64,000 bases of DNA, from positions 51,747,464 to 51,811,463 of the forward strand of contig NC_134015.1 of the NCBI RefSeq assembly GCF_040712315.1, in the 5' to 3' direction. Made by a program: the position numbers and the translations under genes. Positions 45,019 through 56,497 of this stretch are shown here, piece by piece. Under the pieces are notes generated by a model that was not told the origin of the DNA, made no database searches, and saw only the letters and a program-made list of their open reading frames with translations. Source of the DNA: Castanea sativa. Lineage: Eukaryota > Streptophyta > Magnoliopsida > Fagales > Fagaceae. Position 1 is the stretch's first letter; each line of letters opens with the position of its first letter.

Positions 45019-45136
45019 CTGCCTACTAATTATATTGTTTGAAAATTATTACTAATTTTTCATTTTAGCCCGTCTATTTGCTTATGGATGGTCTCACTCT
45101 TTTTTTTCTTTTGTTGAGAAAAAGCCTACATTAGTA

Positions 45137-45460
45137 TTTTTTTGATAAGAATGCTGGTAGACTTTCATTAAACTGGGCTGAAACCAAATCAGATACATCA
45201 TTTAAGATTTGAGAGACAATCATAGGTGGAGTATCTTTTACCCAAATAGTACATTCAGCAAGCTGCTTGGCATGTTTAGCCATGAGGTGAGCTGCCTTGT
45301 TTCCTTCTCTACGCGTGAAGGAGGTCTTCCAAGCTCTAAACTGTGGCGCCCAAGATTTTATACCATTAACTATGTGTTGAATCTGAATAGGGCCCGGGTC
45401 ATGGCTGGCAATGGCATATACAACAGTTTGGCAATGGTTGGAATTGAAAGTAAATTTTTT
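45137..45460 (-). mobile_element. LINE 3' fragment (RNase H tail)
   Basis: Read on the minus strand this gives IQIQHIVNGIKSWAPQF, WKTSFTRREGNKAAHLMAKHA and CTIWVKDTPPMIVSQI, the C-terminal RNase H-like segment (RVT_3 type) of plant L1-like elements. It is followed by a short 3' UTR ending in the T run at 45137-45143, the complement of poly(A). Only the last ~100 codons remain, so it is severely 5'-truncated. Confidence 0.75.
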
Positions 45461-45950
45461 TAACTATTCATCAGTCGTCAGAACCATCGACATAACTATT
45501 GTACTCTGTGATGAAAAATCACATCAATCAACCTTTTTCTTTTTGTTTTTAATTGTTCTTCAGCTCCTTTTACTGCTGATTCTTCTCAAGTACTTTTTTG
45601 TTTGTTTTTAGTAACTATATCAGTTAACTAATTTATAAAAGTTAAATGCAAAAGACAATTTCTTTACTATCGATACAAATGTTTTTGTATTGGTAGTATA
45701 AAACCAATACAAATGTTTTTGTATTAATAGTATAAAAATTGTCTATTTTACATTTAACTTTTGTGAATTAATTAACTAATAAAGTTACTAAAAAAAAAAA
45801 AAGTATCCGAGAAGAACCAACAGTGAAAGGAGCTGAACAACAATTAAAAACAAAAATAAAAAAGACTGATTGATGTGATTTTTCATCACAGAGTACAATA
45901 ATTATATTGATGGTTCTGATGAATAGTTAAAAAAATTTACTTTCAATCGC
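45447..45950. repeat. Long inverted repeat (foldback/MITE, ~0.5 kb)
   Basis: TTGAAAGTAAATTTTTTTAA, CATCAGAACCATC, TCTGTGATGAAAAATCACAT and TTTTTAATTGTT blocks on the left (45447-45690) recur inverted at about 45710-45950. Even the centre (ACAAATGTTTTTGTATT(G/A)(G/A)TAGTATAAA) is self-similar. Nearly the whole unit is stem, so a transcript would be a long hairpin. No coding content and no clear target duplication are present. Confidence 0.8.
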
Positions 45951-45955
45951 GATCA

Positions 45956-46478
45956 TCAGACCTACAAATAATTGGAAGGTAAAAAAATATAAAAAAATAT
46001 ACTTATAATCCAGATGGCTGAGATAAAAATTTAGCTTTTTAACTTTTCATCCGAGCCATCCATAGCTATTGCACGGGATTTTAGGTTCTAGCAAGCATTC
46101 TATAGACATGACGGATAACTGATAAGACACACTCACAGTCTCACACACATAATGGTTAAAAATGGGAATCTCGACTCTCCTTTCAAAAAAAAAAATATAT
46201 ATTTATATATATATATATACACACAGCCAATTGAGAGGGGTGAGGACGTGACCGAACTGGAAACTGTGCATTTTTAAGTTACTTGTTTTTCAAAAGAAAA
46301 AAAAAACTTTATTAAGGCCTGTTTGGTAAGTAAATTAAGGGTGTTTGGCAAGTGTTTAAAAACACAATTACATATTTAAAACAATATTACACATTATCCA
46401 CCGTATATCAAAATCACTCTTACATCACCCAAACAACACAACTTAAACCGTTCTTCTAAACACCCCTTAATCACATAT
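45956..46478. other. Intergenic, no gene recognised
   Basis: AT-rich DNA with a (TA)n/(CA)n microsatellite near 46195-46225 and text resembling small MITE ends (GGCCTGTTTGGTAAGTAAAT ... TTCTAAACACCCCTTAA, about 46316-46470). That text may be a short inverted-repeat element, but I could not fix its boundaries. Confidence 0.35.
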
Positions 46479-46487
46479 TTTTAGTTT

Positions 46488-46673
46488 GGGTAAATTCCGC
46501 TAAATCGCTGCTAATACCGTTTAAGTCCAAGACTTCAAGTCCAAGACTTCAAGTCCAAGACTTTTAAAAAACGACCGACATGGTCCTTAAAAGACATTTT
46601 TATCCCTGACTAGCCAACCCTTCTCATCTCAGTCCCAAACCCTTCTCTCTCTCTCTCTCTCTCTGACCTCTGG

Positions 46674-46704
<31 letters not shown>

Positions 46705-47633
46705 AGCCACACCCACGGCTTTTTTTGTCACTGTGATTACACTAACAAGCATGGATTTGAGCACAAATCACACTACACAGATGCACCATCTCATAGAACA
46801 CAAACACACACTTTTAGCCATACAAATTCCAAAACCTGAAACCCCCAAAAATCATCCCAAATTACCAATCATACACAGATTCATATGCACACACTAACAA
46901 AATCACCAATTAGAACCATTTTGAGACAAACCCTAAATTAAAAAATACCCACAAATCTACAAATGATCATACCCAAACCCCATTTCAAACCCAAATCAAA
47001 AATCACCAAATCCTTATATCACATAAGAAAACCAAATCCATCCTTAGACCCAAACAAACAAACAAAGAACCAAACCAAAAGAGAAAAAAAAATTAGAACA
47101 GAGAGGATAGAGATCAACGGCCACCAGTGTTGGCGTCGCCGATGGTGATGGCGGAGCTCGTGGGTCTTGTCAAATGTTCCCTTGACATTTGACACACAAA
47201 CCCAAACCCAGAAATAGAGATACAAACCCAAAAACGAAGACCCAAGCACGTTTGGCACCAGATCAAAGCCGTTGGCATGGAACGACAGCAGTGGTGGTGA
47301 TGTGAAGCTTGAAAATCCCTCGTCAAATCTCTCCATGGCACTAATTTGAGAAGAAAGTGGAAGATGGTAGTGGAAAATAAGGGTTTCGGCCATGAAAGAG
47401 GAGTCTTCAGTCGCCGTGGGTATGGGTGAGAGAGAGGGAGCCGCCGTGGGTGTGGCTGAGAGAGAGAGTGAGAGGAAGCTGAGAGAGAGAGAGAGAGAGA
47501 GGTTTGGGACTAAGATGAGAAGACTGGTTATACAAGGATAAAAATATCTTTTAAGGACCAATTGGGTCGCTTTTTATAAGTCTTGGACTTAAATGGGTAT
47601 TTGCCCAAACCTTGGGGTTTAGTGGAATTTACC
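46488..47633. mobile_element. Mutator-like element (1.15 kb)
   Basis: The left end GGGTAAATTCCGCTAAAT and the complement of the right end GGTAAATTCCACTAAACC extend into ~170-base inverted repeats (TTTAAGTCCAAGACTT, GGTCCTTAAAAGA, CTTCTCATCT(C/T)AGTCCCAAACC). Flanking 9-mers TTTTAGTTT are identical (46479-46487 and 47634-47642). The left arm has a tandem AAGTCCAAGACTTC repeat. Interior (CT)n tracts border AC-rich text. A 180-codon minus-strand frame crosses it (47561-47019) but is hydrophobic, CT-repeat derived and unrecognised, so I do not call a gene. Confidence 0.8.
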
Positions 47634-47747
47634 TTTTAGTTTTTAAACATTACACACATTTTCAAAAAAAATTTTACCTACACATATTTTCAAAAAATAC
47701 AAAATACGTTACTAGAATAATATTACCAAACGGCCTCTAAATTACTC

Positions 47748-50344
47748 ACATTAGTATCTATATAATAGAAAATGAACCATATTTGAGCCAATACAATTTA
47801 AAATATATAATTGCTATAGTAATTATATAAATTTAAATGATACTATTCATTTTGTATTTATTTTTTCATTTTTCATTTTTATTTACATATCCCGATAATG
47901 AAAGAATAAAGTAATTAATAATTATTGTGTGTAAATAAATATAGGCATAAATATACTTTTAGTCCCTACATTTTGGCCCTATTTTTATTTTGGTCCTTAC
48001 ATTTTCATTTTATCACTTTTAGTCCCTAAACCAATTAACGTGTGTTATTTTAGTCCTTACTGGTTACCCAACTAACAGAAAATGCTGACATGACTGACGG
48101 TACAGTAAAATAATAATTAAAAAATCTATTTTGGTATTAAAAAATTGTCACATCACCTGACACATCACTTATGTTAATTTATCAATTTTAGCAAAATTAA
48201 AAAACAAAAAATACAAAATCAAAAATGTAAAAACACATAAATTCAAATCATGTTGAAGAACATGTATAAACAAGATCTTAAACCCAGATTACAAAAACAC
48301 AACCCCTGATCACAAGAACGAAGAACACATTACTCAAAGATTTTCTTTTCCAACATTTCTCATAACACAAATTCAACTAAATACATAGAATTTCATCCGA
48401 AACATATCTCCAAAACCAGTAAATCAAAACCCAACCAAATCAACAACAAAACATCTAAATCATCCAATAAAACAAAACCCAATCATCAAACCAAAATCCA
48501 TAAATTCCAGACCACAAATCCTCCACAAACTCCAGAGAAAACCCAATCATCAACGCCGATTCATGCAGCGCTAGAGCCTCCACCATGCCGCGCCGTTCCT
48601 CATCCATCATCCTCACTGATTCATCATCCTCCTCACTACCGCCACCGAAGCTCAGACACCATTGCCGAAGCTCACGCATCATTGCCAACCAACACACCAT
48701 TACCGACCCGATTCACCATCCTCCTCACGCATCTTTGAAGCCCAGCTCCGTTCATCCATCATCCTTCGCCGATCTGTTGATTTTGCATTTGTGTTTGTGT
48801 GTGTTTGTATATGGGTCTACTCGAAGCTCGTGGTGATCCTCGACATGCTTTGGAATCTCGCCCATGGTGGAGCAGCTTTTTTTCAGTGATGGGGATTTGG
48901 AGCTTGGATTCTTGGTTATTTTGGCCTTTGAGATTTGATGATTGATGAGTTTTTTGGTTTGTTTTTCTTGTGGGTATTTTAGATCTTTTGGGTTTGCTGG
49001 ATTCTTGGTTATTTGTGATGTGGGTAATGGTTGATGTTAGAGCTGGGTAATGGCTAATGTTAAGTTTTTGAAAATTGGAATGTTAGAGCTGGGTTTTTGG
49101 TTATTGTGATGTGGGTGCTTTTGATTTTATTTTCTCTTCTTACTTGTGTGTTCTTCATTTAGATTAAGAAATAATTAATTAAGATCAAAGGATTCAAATG
49201 TCCATCGAGATTTGAATTTTTCTAGTTTTGAAAATTTCTGGGCTTGAGCATGTAGGTTCTTACGGAAAAAAAATGAAAAGTAAAAAAAAAAATTAGATTA
49301 ATATTTATTTTAAAATTTTTATTTATTTTATGACCTAGCTTTTTATTTTTTGGGTTTTTTATTTTATTTTTAATTAAAATGCTGACGTGCTGATGTGTCA
49401 TGGGTGATGTGGCATTTTTTATAATCTTTTAATCCCTCCGTTAGTCACGTCAGCATTTTCTGTTAGTTGGGTGATGGTAAGAACTAAAATAACACGCGTT
49501 AATTGGTTTAAGGACTAAAAGTGGTAAAATGAAAATGTATGGACTAAAATAGAAATAGGGCCAAAATGTAGGGACCAAAAGTGCATTTATGCCATAAATA
49601 TAAACAATTTATATAAAAAAAATCAAGAAAAATGATATTTGAATGAAATTTACTAATATAGTGTAAAATATATAATTTGATGTGGAGAGTTTTAAAAAAT
49701 GAATATGTAAAATATAAAAAGTTTAATGCTAAAATATATAGAAATTTTTGCATAAACTGATGTGAATGTTTCTTAAGTGTGCACTTGGTTAGTGAGTATA
49801 AGCAAATAAATCTAACTTCTTTTTTTATTACTTGTGGGTCTCACGTGAGGTCCCACAAATAGAACAAAGTTTCACTCCAAATTATTTTGGAGATAAACTC
49901 TATAAACTCCTCATATATCTTTATATTTAGTGTGAATTTTGAAAATCTAACAATTGGATTGCATGTTCTTATTATATTTTTCATTCTTACAAAATTTCAA
50001 AAAGATCAAATATCAATTGTTATGTTATCAAAAAAATGTTAAAATTTTAAAGTTTTTGTGATCTAAAATTGTATATAAAATATAAGTTTATTAATTGAAT
50101 AGTAAATAGCATCCGATTTGAACAAAATTTGATTTACATGTTAAAAATACAAGGAACATGAAATTCATCAGTTAGATTTTCAAAATTTACACAAAAAATG
50201 GATATATAAGAAGTTTGAAGATTTTCTTTCAAATGAGTTTGAAGCTAAACTTTACTCCCCATTATTATGTTTTTGTCAAAAAGCTTACTACCATTATTTG
50301 TTTGTGGGCCCCATGTTATACGTTTTATTGAGAATGTCAAGGAG
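47748..50344. repeat. Duplicated segment B, split by a MULE
   Basis: Collinear with 41062-42039. The match breaks at 47943 and resumes at 49603, exactly at the target duplication of the MULE in between. Segment A therefore serves as the pre-insertion allele. It ends at ...TGTCAAG near 50344. Confidence 0.8.
47944..49593. mobile_element. Mutator-like element (1.65 kb) with perfect target duplication
   Basis: The ends GGCATAAATATACTTTTAG and (complement) GGCATAAATGCACTTTTGG continue as ~160-base inverted repeats (about 90% alike) through TTTTAGTCC..., ending AACAGAAAATGCTGAC(A/G)TGACT(G/A)ACGG. A perfect 9-bp duplication ATAAATATA flanks it (47935-47943 and 49594-49602). The interior has AC-rich exon-like text (about 48240-48560), a GC-rich patch (about 48560-48900: CCGCGCCGTTCC..., Ser/Pro/His-rich frames) and T/G-rich text. 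It could carry captured host DNA, but I recognise no protein. Confidence 0.9.
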
Positions 50345-51102
50345 GATATTTGGGGACTAGCATAGTAATGGCATTCATTATAGTAAGTTAATACATGTTT
50401 GAAAGATTTAAACAAACTAGCATTTCGAGTTTTAGAAACTCTAGATCTATATGAAACTCGAGTCTTAGAAACTTGCTTTGTACTTGATGAGTTGGAGACT
50501 AAAAATGCCACATAGATCTCGAGTCTTAAAAACTTGAGTTCTTTAAGTCAAAACCGAATCTTAAGACTCGATTTTCTTATGGAAAAGCGGATTATACCAC
50601 ATAGCTCTCGAGTCTATAAGACTTGATATTTAATTAAAATTTACTTGGATCTCAAGTCTTATAGACTCGAGTTTTGCTGAGCAAAATTTTAAAACACACA
50701 GATACACATCAGTCACCCATAACACTCAACCTCTCTAACACTCTCACACCCATAACACTCTGCCTCTAACACTCCTTAGTAACTCATTGCCTCACTCACT
50801 CATAACTCTCACACTTCTCACACCACATTTTCTCTCTCTGTCACTGCTCCTCCCTCTCAACAAATTTATATATCAGGTAAGGGTTTTTTGATTTGATTGT
50901 CATTGTAGATGGGTATGATTTGTTGTTGGGTGTGGGTTAAAGAGTTTGACTATTTATTTGGTAGATAGTTAACATAACTTAGTTAAGATATCAATATTGT
51001 GAATTATAGAACTTTGTTTTTTTAGTGTAAATTTTTTTAGTATCTATTTGCATGATTTTTGTTATCAAAATTTATTTATCATTTGTAGGCTCTTTATCTT
51101 TA
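50345..51102. other. Intergenic with CTCGAGTCTTAGAAACTT-type repeats
   Basis: Between about 50425 and 50690 the word CTCGAGTCT(T)A(G)A and its complement occur at least eight times in both orientations, spaced 20-60 bases. Similar words lie in the terminal repeats of the MULE at 42045-45070 and near 19690-19730. A CT/CA-rich leader-like tract follows (about 50700-50870), ending at a TCAGGTAAGGG donor-like site. This may be the decayed end of another MULE. No gene is recognised. Confidence 0.4.
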
Positions 51103-52083
51103 GGCGGAAATCATATTTTAGTCCCAACATTTTTAGGCTATTCCCATTTTAGTCCCTACATTTTATTTTTACCGTTTTTAGTCCCTATCTTGAAAAACGC
51201 ATCCCGTTTTGGTCCCTGCCGTTACATCAGAAATGGAGAAAGCTGACGTGGCAAACGGTATGAATAAATAATACTAAATTAATGTCCACGTGACCTAAAT
51301 TAATAATAAAAAATGTTTTTTGGCATTTAAAAATGCCACGTCAGCATCTAAATTTTAAAAAATTATTATTAATTTTAACTAAATAAAAAATATTAAAAAA
51401 CAGAATTAAAAACTAAAAATCATATGAATTGAGATCTAAGTGTATCTTGAACAAGAACAACAAGACACAAACCCAGATCCAATAACACAAACCCAGAAAT
51501 TTAAAAAAAAAAAACCCAAACTCAAAATTCTGAACAAATCAAACTTAAATTCTCTAATTTCAGTCAAAGCACAGCCATGAATCAAAGCAGAAATTCTTAA
51601 ACCCAAATTTTAATTTCTCTACAAACTCACCCAAACTCAAATTAGCTACCCAAAAAAAAAAAAAAAAACTCGATATTGGTAAAATTCAAATTCTTCAATC
51701 CCAGCAGCAGCGTTGAACCTTGGTGGTGGAAACCACACCAAATGGGTCAGAGACCGAGGCCTCGACTACACTGTGGAGAAGGAGAAGCACTTGAAACTCC
51801 TTCTCAACCTTAAGAACTTGCTCGTATCTGAGCCCAAAGTATCTCCATCATCAACTAGAAACGTGACTCCCTCCAAATCCCATTCCGCCCCATTGATTTC
51901 GTCCCCAAATACCCTTCCGTTTCGACGAGTTCCTCCCCGGCGGTGTCAGAGTCTTGCCTCACATCCGCCTCACTGGGGAGGCATTAAAAACCCAACAAGA
52001 TTGAAACCCAGCAAACTCAGGTGGTCTTTCATAGTTTTTAGCAAAACAAACCATGCGACTAAAACCCAGATCGACATAGAAAC
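51103..52083. mobile_element. Left part of a Pack-MULE, cut by a copia insertion
   Basis: GGCGGAAATCATATTTTAG begins a MULE-type terminal repeat with TTTTAGTCCC(T/A)A repeats and GCTGACGTGGCAAACGG (to about 51260). This is the same style as, but a different family from, the MULE at 47944. The interior carries a PORR-domain gene fragment. No matching right repeat occurs before the window ends, because a copia element starts at 52084 and continues into another element. Confidence 0.6.
51713..52005 (+). pseudogene. Captured PORR-domain gene fragment
   Basis: The piece resembles the N-terminal part of the plant organelle RNA-recognition (PORR, Pfam PF11955) domain. In successive frames it reads TKWVRDRGLDYTVEKEKHLK, LLNLKNLLVSEP; then PFRPIDFVPKYPSV; then DEFLPGGVRVLPHIRLTGEA. 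Two frameshifts (about 51890 and about 51930) separate the blocks. PORR proteins bind organellar introns and aid their splicing. Here only ~95 codons without the rest of the domain are present, inside a MULE and lacking an obvious transit-peptide exon. It is best read as host sequence picked up by the transposon, not a resident gene. Confidence 0.7.
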
Positions 52084-53611
52084 TGAAGGAAAAATTCTGG
52101 TTTTGTATCTCATACAAAACACATAGCGGAAGCAACAAACAATGATCTATTTCATTCATGATTGATAACGTGCACTACATAAATTTCAGAATTTAAGAAC
52201 AAGATAGCGTACCTTGGTGTGGAGAAATTCAAAAACAAAGATAAGAAGCACTTGGGAACACTTTTAATCTTCACTCAAATTCCACTTTACGCCCAAGATG
52301 TATGGTCTCTCAATCAGTTTTCAAGAGAGAATGAAAGTGTCTCACACTCTGTCACACACCGTTTCTTATTTCTCTTTTTTCTCACTAATAAAAATTCTGT
52401 ATGTTTCTCAATTTATAACTAACTGATTATCTAATTGGGCTGGCCTATTGGGCCTTTCCAATTGGGCTTTAGTGTGTGGCTTGGAGTGGGACCAAAAAGG
52501 GACCAATAAGACACTAGCTCCAATGGGCCTTGCGCTTTTCCGTCAACTCTTGACAAGTCCAAAGTTACCATTAATTATATTTAATACCACTATATAAATA
52601 TAATTGCACTCTAGGCCTTATTAATAAATTATATCCCAAGACTTTATTATACATGCAACCCCTTTATAAAATATTCGTAGTAACACAAAGTCATAAATGT
52701 AGACTGCCACTTTGTAAATTACTACATCTTATCCTTGAGTACCCGGTTTAATCCTTTAAAATTATTCATTATATATTTATGAAATTGATAAATGTAGACT
52801 GCCACTTTGTAAATTACTACATCTTATCCTTGAGTACCCGGTTTAATCCTTTAAAGTTATTCATTATATATTTATGAAATTCAATTTCATAAATATATAC
52901 TTTAGTAATTTCTTACTAAAGTGGTTAGGCCTAACTCTCTGAATAACTGAAACCATTAAACTTATCTCAAAGAAATATTTTATATCTCCATCAAGAGACT
53001 ATGAATTCCATCCTGAGAATATATGTTCCATCAACACTAAATGTGGCTGCCCAACATACTGAGGTTTTGACCGTCACTTCAGATCTCACTCCTGATATAT
53101 CAAAGCAACCTACACTTCATGATCAGGTCCATTATTCTCTCAGGATTAAGAGTTCATGCAAATAGAAGTCGTGAGATTTATTATTTATTTGACAGTCATT
53201 AGGAGAACAATAAATCTCACAAAGGTCCTGTTCAATATGTTTTAACTCCTAAAACATATCAACATATCAACTAGAAGTCTCCACTTCCATGATCAAGACA
53301 AATCATCTTAGTTGGCACGTTATAGTCTTCGTAGATGAAATGCCCAATTTCATCACTGACTACGAACTATAAATTCTGAGTTTACAAAGAACTTGTGATT
53401 TACATCTTCTGTGACTTTTCACATAAATCACATACAATGCATTTCATGGACTATATGATAATGTCCCATATTCATGTTACCATTATTTTAGATAATAATA
53501 AAATAACTTTATCAATCACAATATTAAATCATACATCATGTCATACATAATGTCATATATAATATCATACATAGCATCATACAATAGGATTTAAGGGCAC
53601 TAATCTTAACA
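52084..53611 (-). repeat. 3' LTR of the copia element
   Basis: On the minus strand it starts TGTTAAGATTAGTGCCC at 53611, directly after the polypurine tract AAGTGGGAGAT (53623-53613). It ends near ...TTTTTCCTTCA at 52084. At ~1.5 kb it is long for copia. A 95-bp tandem duplication (about 52694-52883, AATGTAGACTGCCACTTTG units) lies in it. The outer end is the less certain boundary. Confidence 0.65.
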
Positions 53612-53625
53612 ATCTCCCACTTGTC

Positions 53626-55799
53626 CTAAAGACTATTGTGTACTAATCTAACTCCCATTCCTTCCAAATGTGACTCGAAAATCCTTTGAGGCAAGGCTTT
53701 AGTAAAGGGATCTACCAGATTATTTGCACTTTCAATCTTTGCTACCACAACATCTCCACGAGCAACAATGTCTCGAATGATGTGGTACTTCCTCTCAATG
53801 TACTTTCATTTTTTGTGATTTCTTGGATCTTTGGATTGTGCAACCACTCCACTATTGTCGCAAAACAATGTGATGGGAACTTGCTCCATTCTCACAACAC
53901 CAAGATCAGAAAGGAATTTCTTGACCCAAACAGCCTCCTTTGCTGCTTCACAAGCAGCAACGTACTCGACTTCCATGGTGGAGTCTGCAATACAAGATTG
54001 CTTAACACTCCTCCAACTTATGGCTCCACCTCCCAAGGCGAAAACACATCCTAAAGTGGATTTTCTGAAATCTAGATCTGATTGAAAATCTGAATCTGTA
54101 TAACCAATGGGAATCAAATCCTCACTATGGTAAACAAGCATATAATCTCTCGTTCTTCTAAGATACTTAAGAATATGTTTTAGAGCTTGCCAATATTTTG
54201 GTCCTGGATTTGATTGATATCGGCTGACTATGCCAACTGGATAACAAATATCTGGTCTAGTACAAAGCATGGCATACATGAGACTTCCTACTGCAGAAGT
54301 ATAAGGAACTTGTCTCATCATATTTTCTTCCTCTTGAATTTTAGGCATTTGGTCATCAGATAGAGGAACTCCATGTCTAAAAGAAAGCAATCCTTTCTTG
54401 GAGTTTTGCATGCTAAACCGTTCTAGGACCTTATCTATATATCCAGCTTGTGATAAGCCTAACATCTTATTCTTGCGATCTCGCCAAAGCTTGATCCCTA
54501 GAATAAAGTTAGCCTCACCCAAGTCCTTCATATCAAATTGGCTTGACAACCAAATTTTAACCGATGACATTACCCCTACATCATTTCCAATGAGTAGAAT
54601 ATCATCAACATAAAGCACTAGGAACATTACTACTTTGTCTCGATGTCTTTTGTACACACATAGTTCATCAAGATTTTGTTCAAAACCAAATGACTTGATT
54701 GCTTGATCAAATCTGATGTTCCATGACCTAGATGCTTGTTTAAGTCCATAAATGGACCTATTCAACTTGCATACCATATGCTCTTGGTTCTTTGCTATGA
54801 AACCTTCTGGTTGTAACATGTATATTTCTTATTCAAGATTGCCATTAAGAAATGCAGTCTTGACATCCATTTGCCAAATTTCATAATCATAATGAGCAGT
54901 AATGGATAAGAGAAATCTGATAGATTTAAGCATGGCTACTGGCGAAAAAGTTTTATCATAATCAATACCTTCTTTTTGTGTATACCCTTTCGCCACTAGT
55001 CTTGCTTTAAAGGTTTCAACCTTTCCATCTATCCCTCTCTTTCTCTTGTAAACCCATTTGCAACCAACAGGTTTAATGCCGTTAGGCTTCTTTACAAGAT
55101 CCCATACATGATTGGAATCCATAGAATCCTATTCAAATTTCATAGCTTAGACCCAATGATGTGCATTTATATCACTCATTGCTTCATCATAAGTGTAATG
55201 ATCCGATTCAGTTTCTTCTGAGATAGTCTCATAAGTTTCTCCCAAACCTATGAATCTTATAGGAGGTCGAACAATTCTCCCACTACGACGAGGCACCTGT
55301 GTACTAGACATCTCATGAGTAGTATCTTGTGGTGTATCTAATACAGCCACATCATCTCTAGTTTCATCCATTGGTTGTTCAACTACAGGTTCATTCATTT
55401 CAGCCAAGACAACTATACTTCTAGGAGTAAAATTATTCACATAGTCATTTTCCAAGAATTTGGCATTTGTGCTAACAAACACTTTATTATCCTTATGACA
55501 ATAGAATAAACCTCCAACTGTTCCTTTTGGATACCCTACAAAAAATACCACTTCTGTTTTAGACTGTAACTTGTCAGACTTTCATTTCAACACATGTGCT
55601 GGACAACCCCAAATGTGGAGATGTCTCATGCTAGGCTTACGCCCATTCCACAACTCTACAGGTGTTTTAGGAATAGACTTCGAAGGTACTAAATTCAGAA
55701 GATACATTATAGTATTTAAGGCATATCCCCAAAAAGAAATTGGTAGAGTCGAATAACTCAACATGGACCTAACCATATCTAAAAGAGTCCTATTCCTTC
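53626..55799 (-). pseudogene. Copia pol (integrase C-terminus, RT, RNase H) with stops
   Basis: From 55799 down: [22 protein letters not shown] and [20 protein letters not shown] (integrase C-terminal part), VVFFVGYPKGTVGG, an acidic linker with RRSGRIVRPP, the RT start [14 protein letters not shown] and [11 protein letters not shown], then YGLKQASRSWN, catalytic YVDDILLIGND, GSLMYAMLCTRPDI, and RNase H GYTDSDFQSDLDFRKS and AACEAAKEAVWVKKFL, to a stop at 53626-53628. In-frame stops interrupt it near 55579, 55146, 55131, 54827 and 53806. All are single-base in nature, with the surrounding frame intact, so the decay is modest. RT and RNase H catalytic motifs survive. Confidence 0.85.
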
Positions 55800-56495
55800 T
55801 GTGGGGAGTAAAAGGACCCAAATGGGCATATGGGCATTTGGGCTGTAACATGGAGGGCCGACCTGCTCCAGGATTAAACTCTATGAGTTGGCCCATACGC
55901 CGAGGGTTCGAGGATACAGCCGAGGACGAGTTTCTCCTCGGACAAGCCCTAGAGAATTCAAAGTTTCATTATGAAGGTCAAAGCACAACTCTGGAAAGAC
56001 CAGTGGTTAAAAGGGGACATCCTGAATCTTCTAGATGCACCAGTATTAAAGAAAATATCAAGAGTAAAGGCTGCCACCTCCGCATTAAAGACTCTGCACC
56101 TACCTCCCTGGCCGCATTAATGGGGAGGTGACCCCTAAACAGTGAGGTGGAAACTTCTAGTCACTGTTCAAAATGTATCAGGGAAGGAAGTATAAAAGGG
56201 GGGTAAAGGCCAAAGAAAAAGGGGAAATCAGAAAACTAAGAAAGAAATTAAGAAATTGTAATCTTAAAGGAAGAAAGAGAAATAACAAAGAAGTAGTCCT
56301 CGGCTCGAGTCCGAGGAGATCCATTTGTCATTGTCGTTCGTTATTTACTTGTGTTTATTTACAAAAACCTGTTGTTAAGCTCCCAGTACTTCTAACCGAG
56401 GTTCTAAGCCCACACTCTACAAATTTTATTGTTTAAGGCTCATTAGGCCTGAGCCCGTGATTGTCTTTGGGTCTAGGTGCAATTGTGCACTTACA
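55800..56495 (+). repeat. 5' LTR of the Tat-type element
   Basis: 696 bp, TGTGGGGAGT...GTGCACTTACA. A TATAAAAGG box at about 56191-56199 is a good promoter candidate. The LTR matches the minus-strand solo LTR at 44269-45018 in full and shares words with the LTR at 2120-2922. Repeated CCGAGG/CCTCGG words are present. Confidence 0.9.
56191..56199 (+). promoter_or_regulatory. Candidate LTR TATA box
   Basis: TATAAAAGG lies ~390 bases into the 5' LTR, after a GC-richer upstream part and before the AG-rich R/U5-like part. It would drive the genomic transcript of the Ty3 element. Confidence 0.55.
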
Positions 56496-56497
56496 AT

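Larger units (their letters stand above)
42045..45070. mobile_element. Mutator-like element with two nested insertions
   Basis: The left end GGCCAAAATGGGAAATTAGC and the complement of the right end (GGCTAAAATGAAAAATTAGT) form inverted repeats alignable for ~200 bases (AATATAATTAGTAG, TGTTACAAAACTATATTTTTT, GAGGGTTGATTTTTA, CACAT blocks). The flanks AGTCTTTTT (42036-42044) and CGTCTATTT (45071-45079) agree at 7 of 9 positions. The right repeat is split by a solo LTR at 44269-45018, and the interior by a hAT element at 42838-44034. The remaining interior (about 42260-42837) is unusually GC-rich and G-strand biased, like captured host DNA, but I recognise no gene. No transposase is present. Confidence 0.75.
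52084..55799 (-). mobile_element. Copia retroelement (3' part), split by a Ty3 insertion
   Basis: On the minus strand: pol from the integrase C-terminus through RT and RNase H (55799 to 53626), a polypurine tract and a 3' LTR (53611 to 52084). The element's 5' half (gag, protease, most of integrase, 5' LTR) is displaced beyond the Ty3 element that entered at 55799/55800 and therefore lies outside the window. The coding part carries several stops. Confidence 0.85.

Noticed and set aside
47019..47561. 180-codon minus-strand frame
   Set aside because: It lies wholly inside a MULE, crosses (CT)n tracts giving Leu/Ser runs, and shows no recognisable domain. It is an opportunistic frame.
53686..54085. 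Plus-strand frames opposite copia RNase H
   Set aside because: Mirror frames of the minus-strand copia pol, which carries the recognisable motifs.
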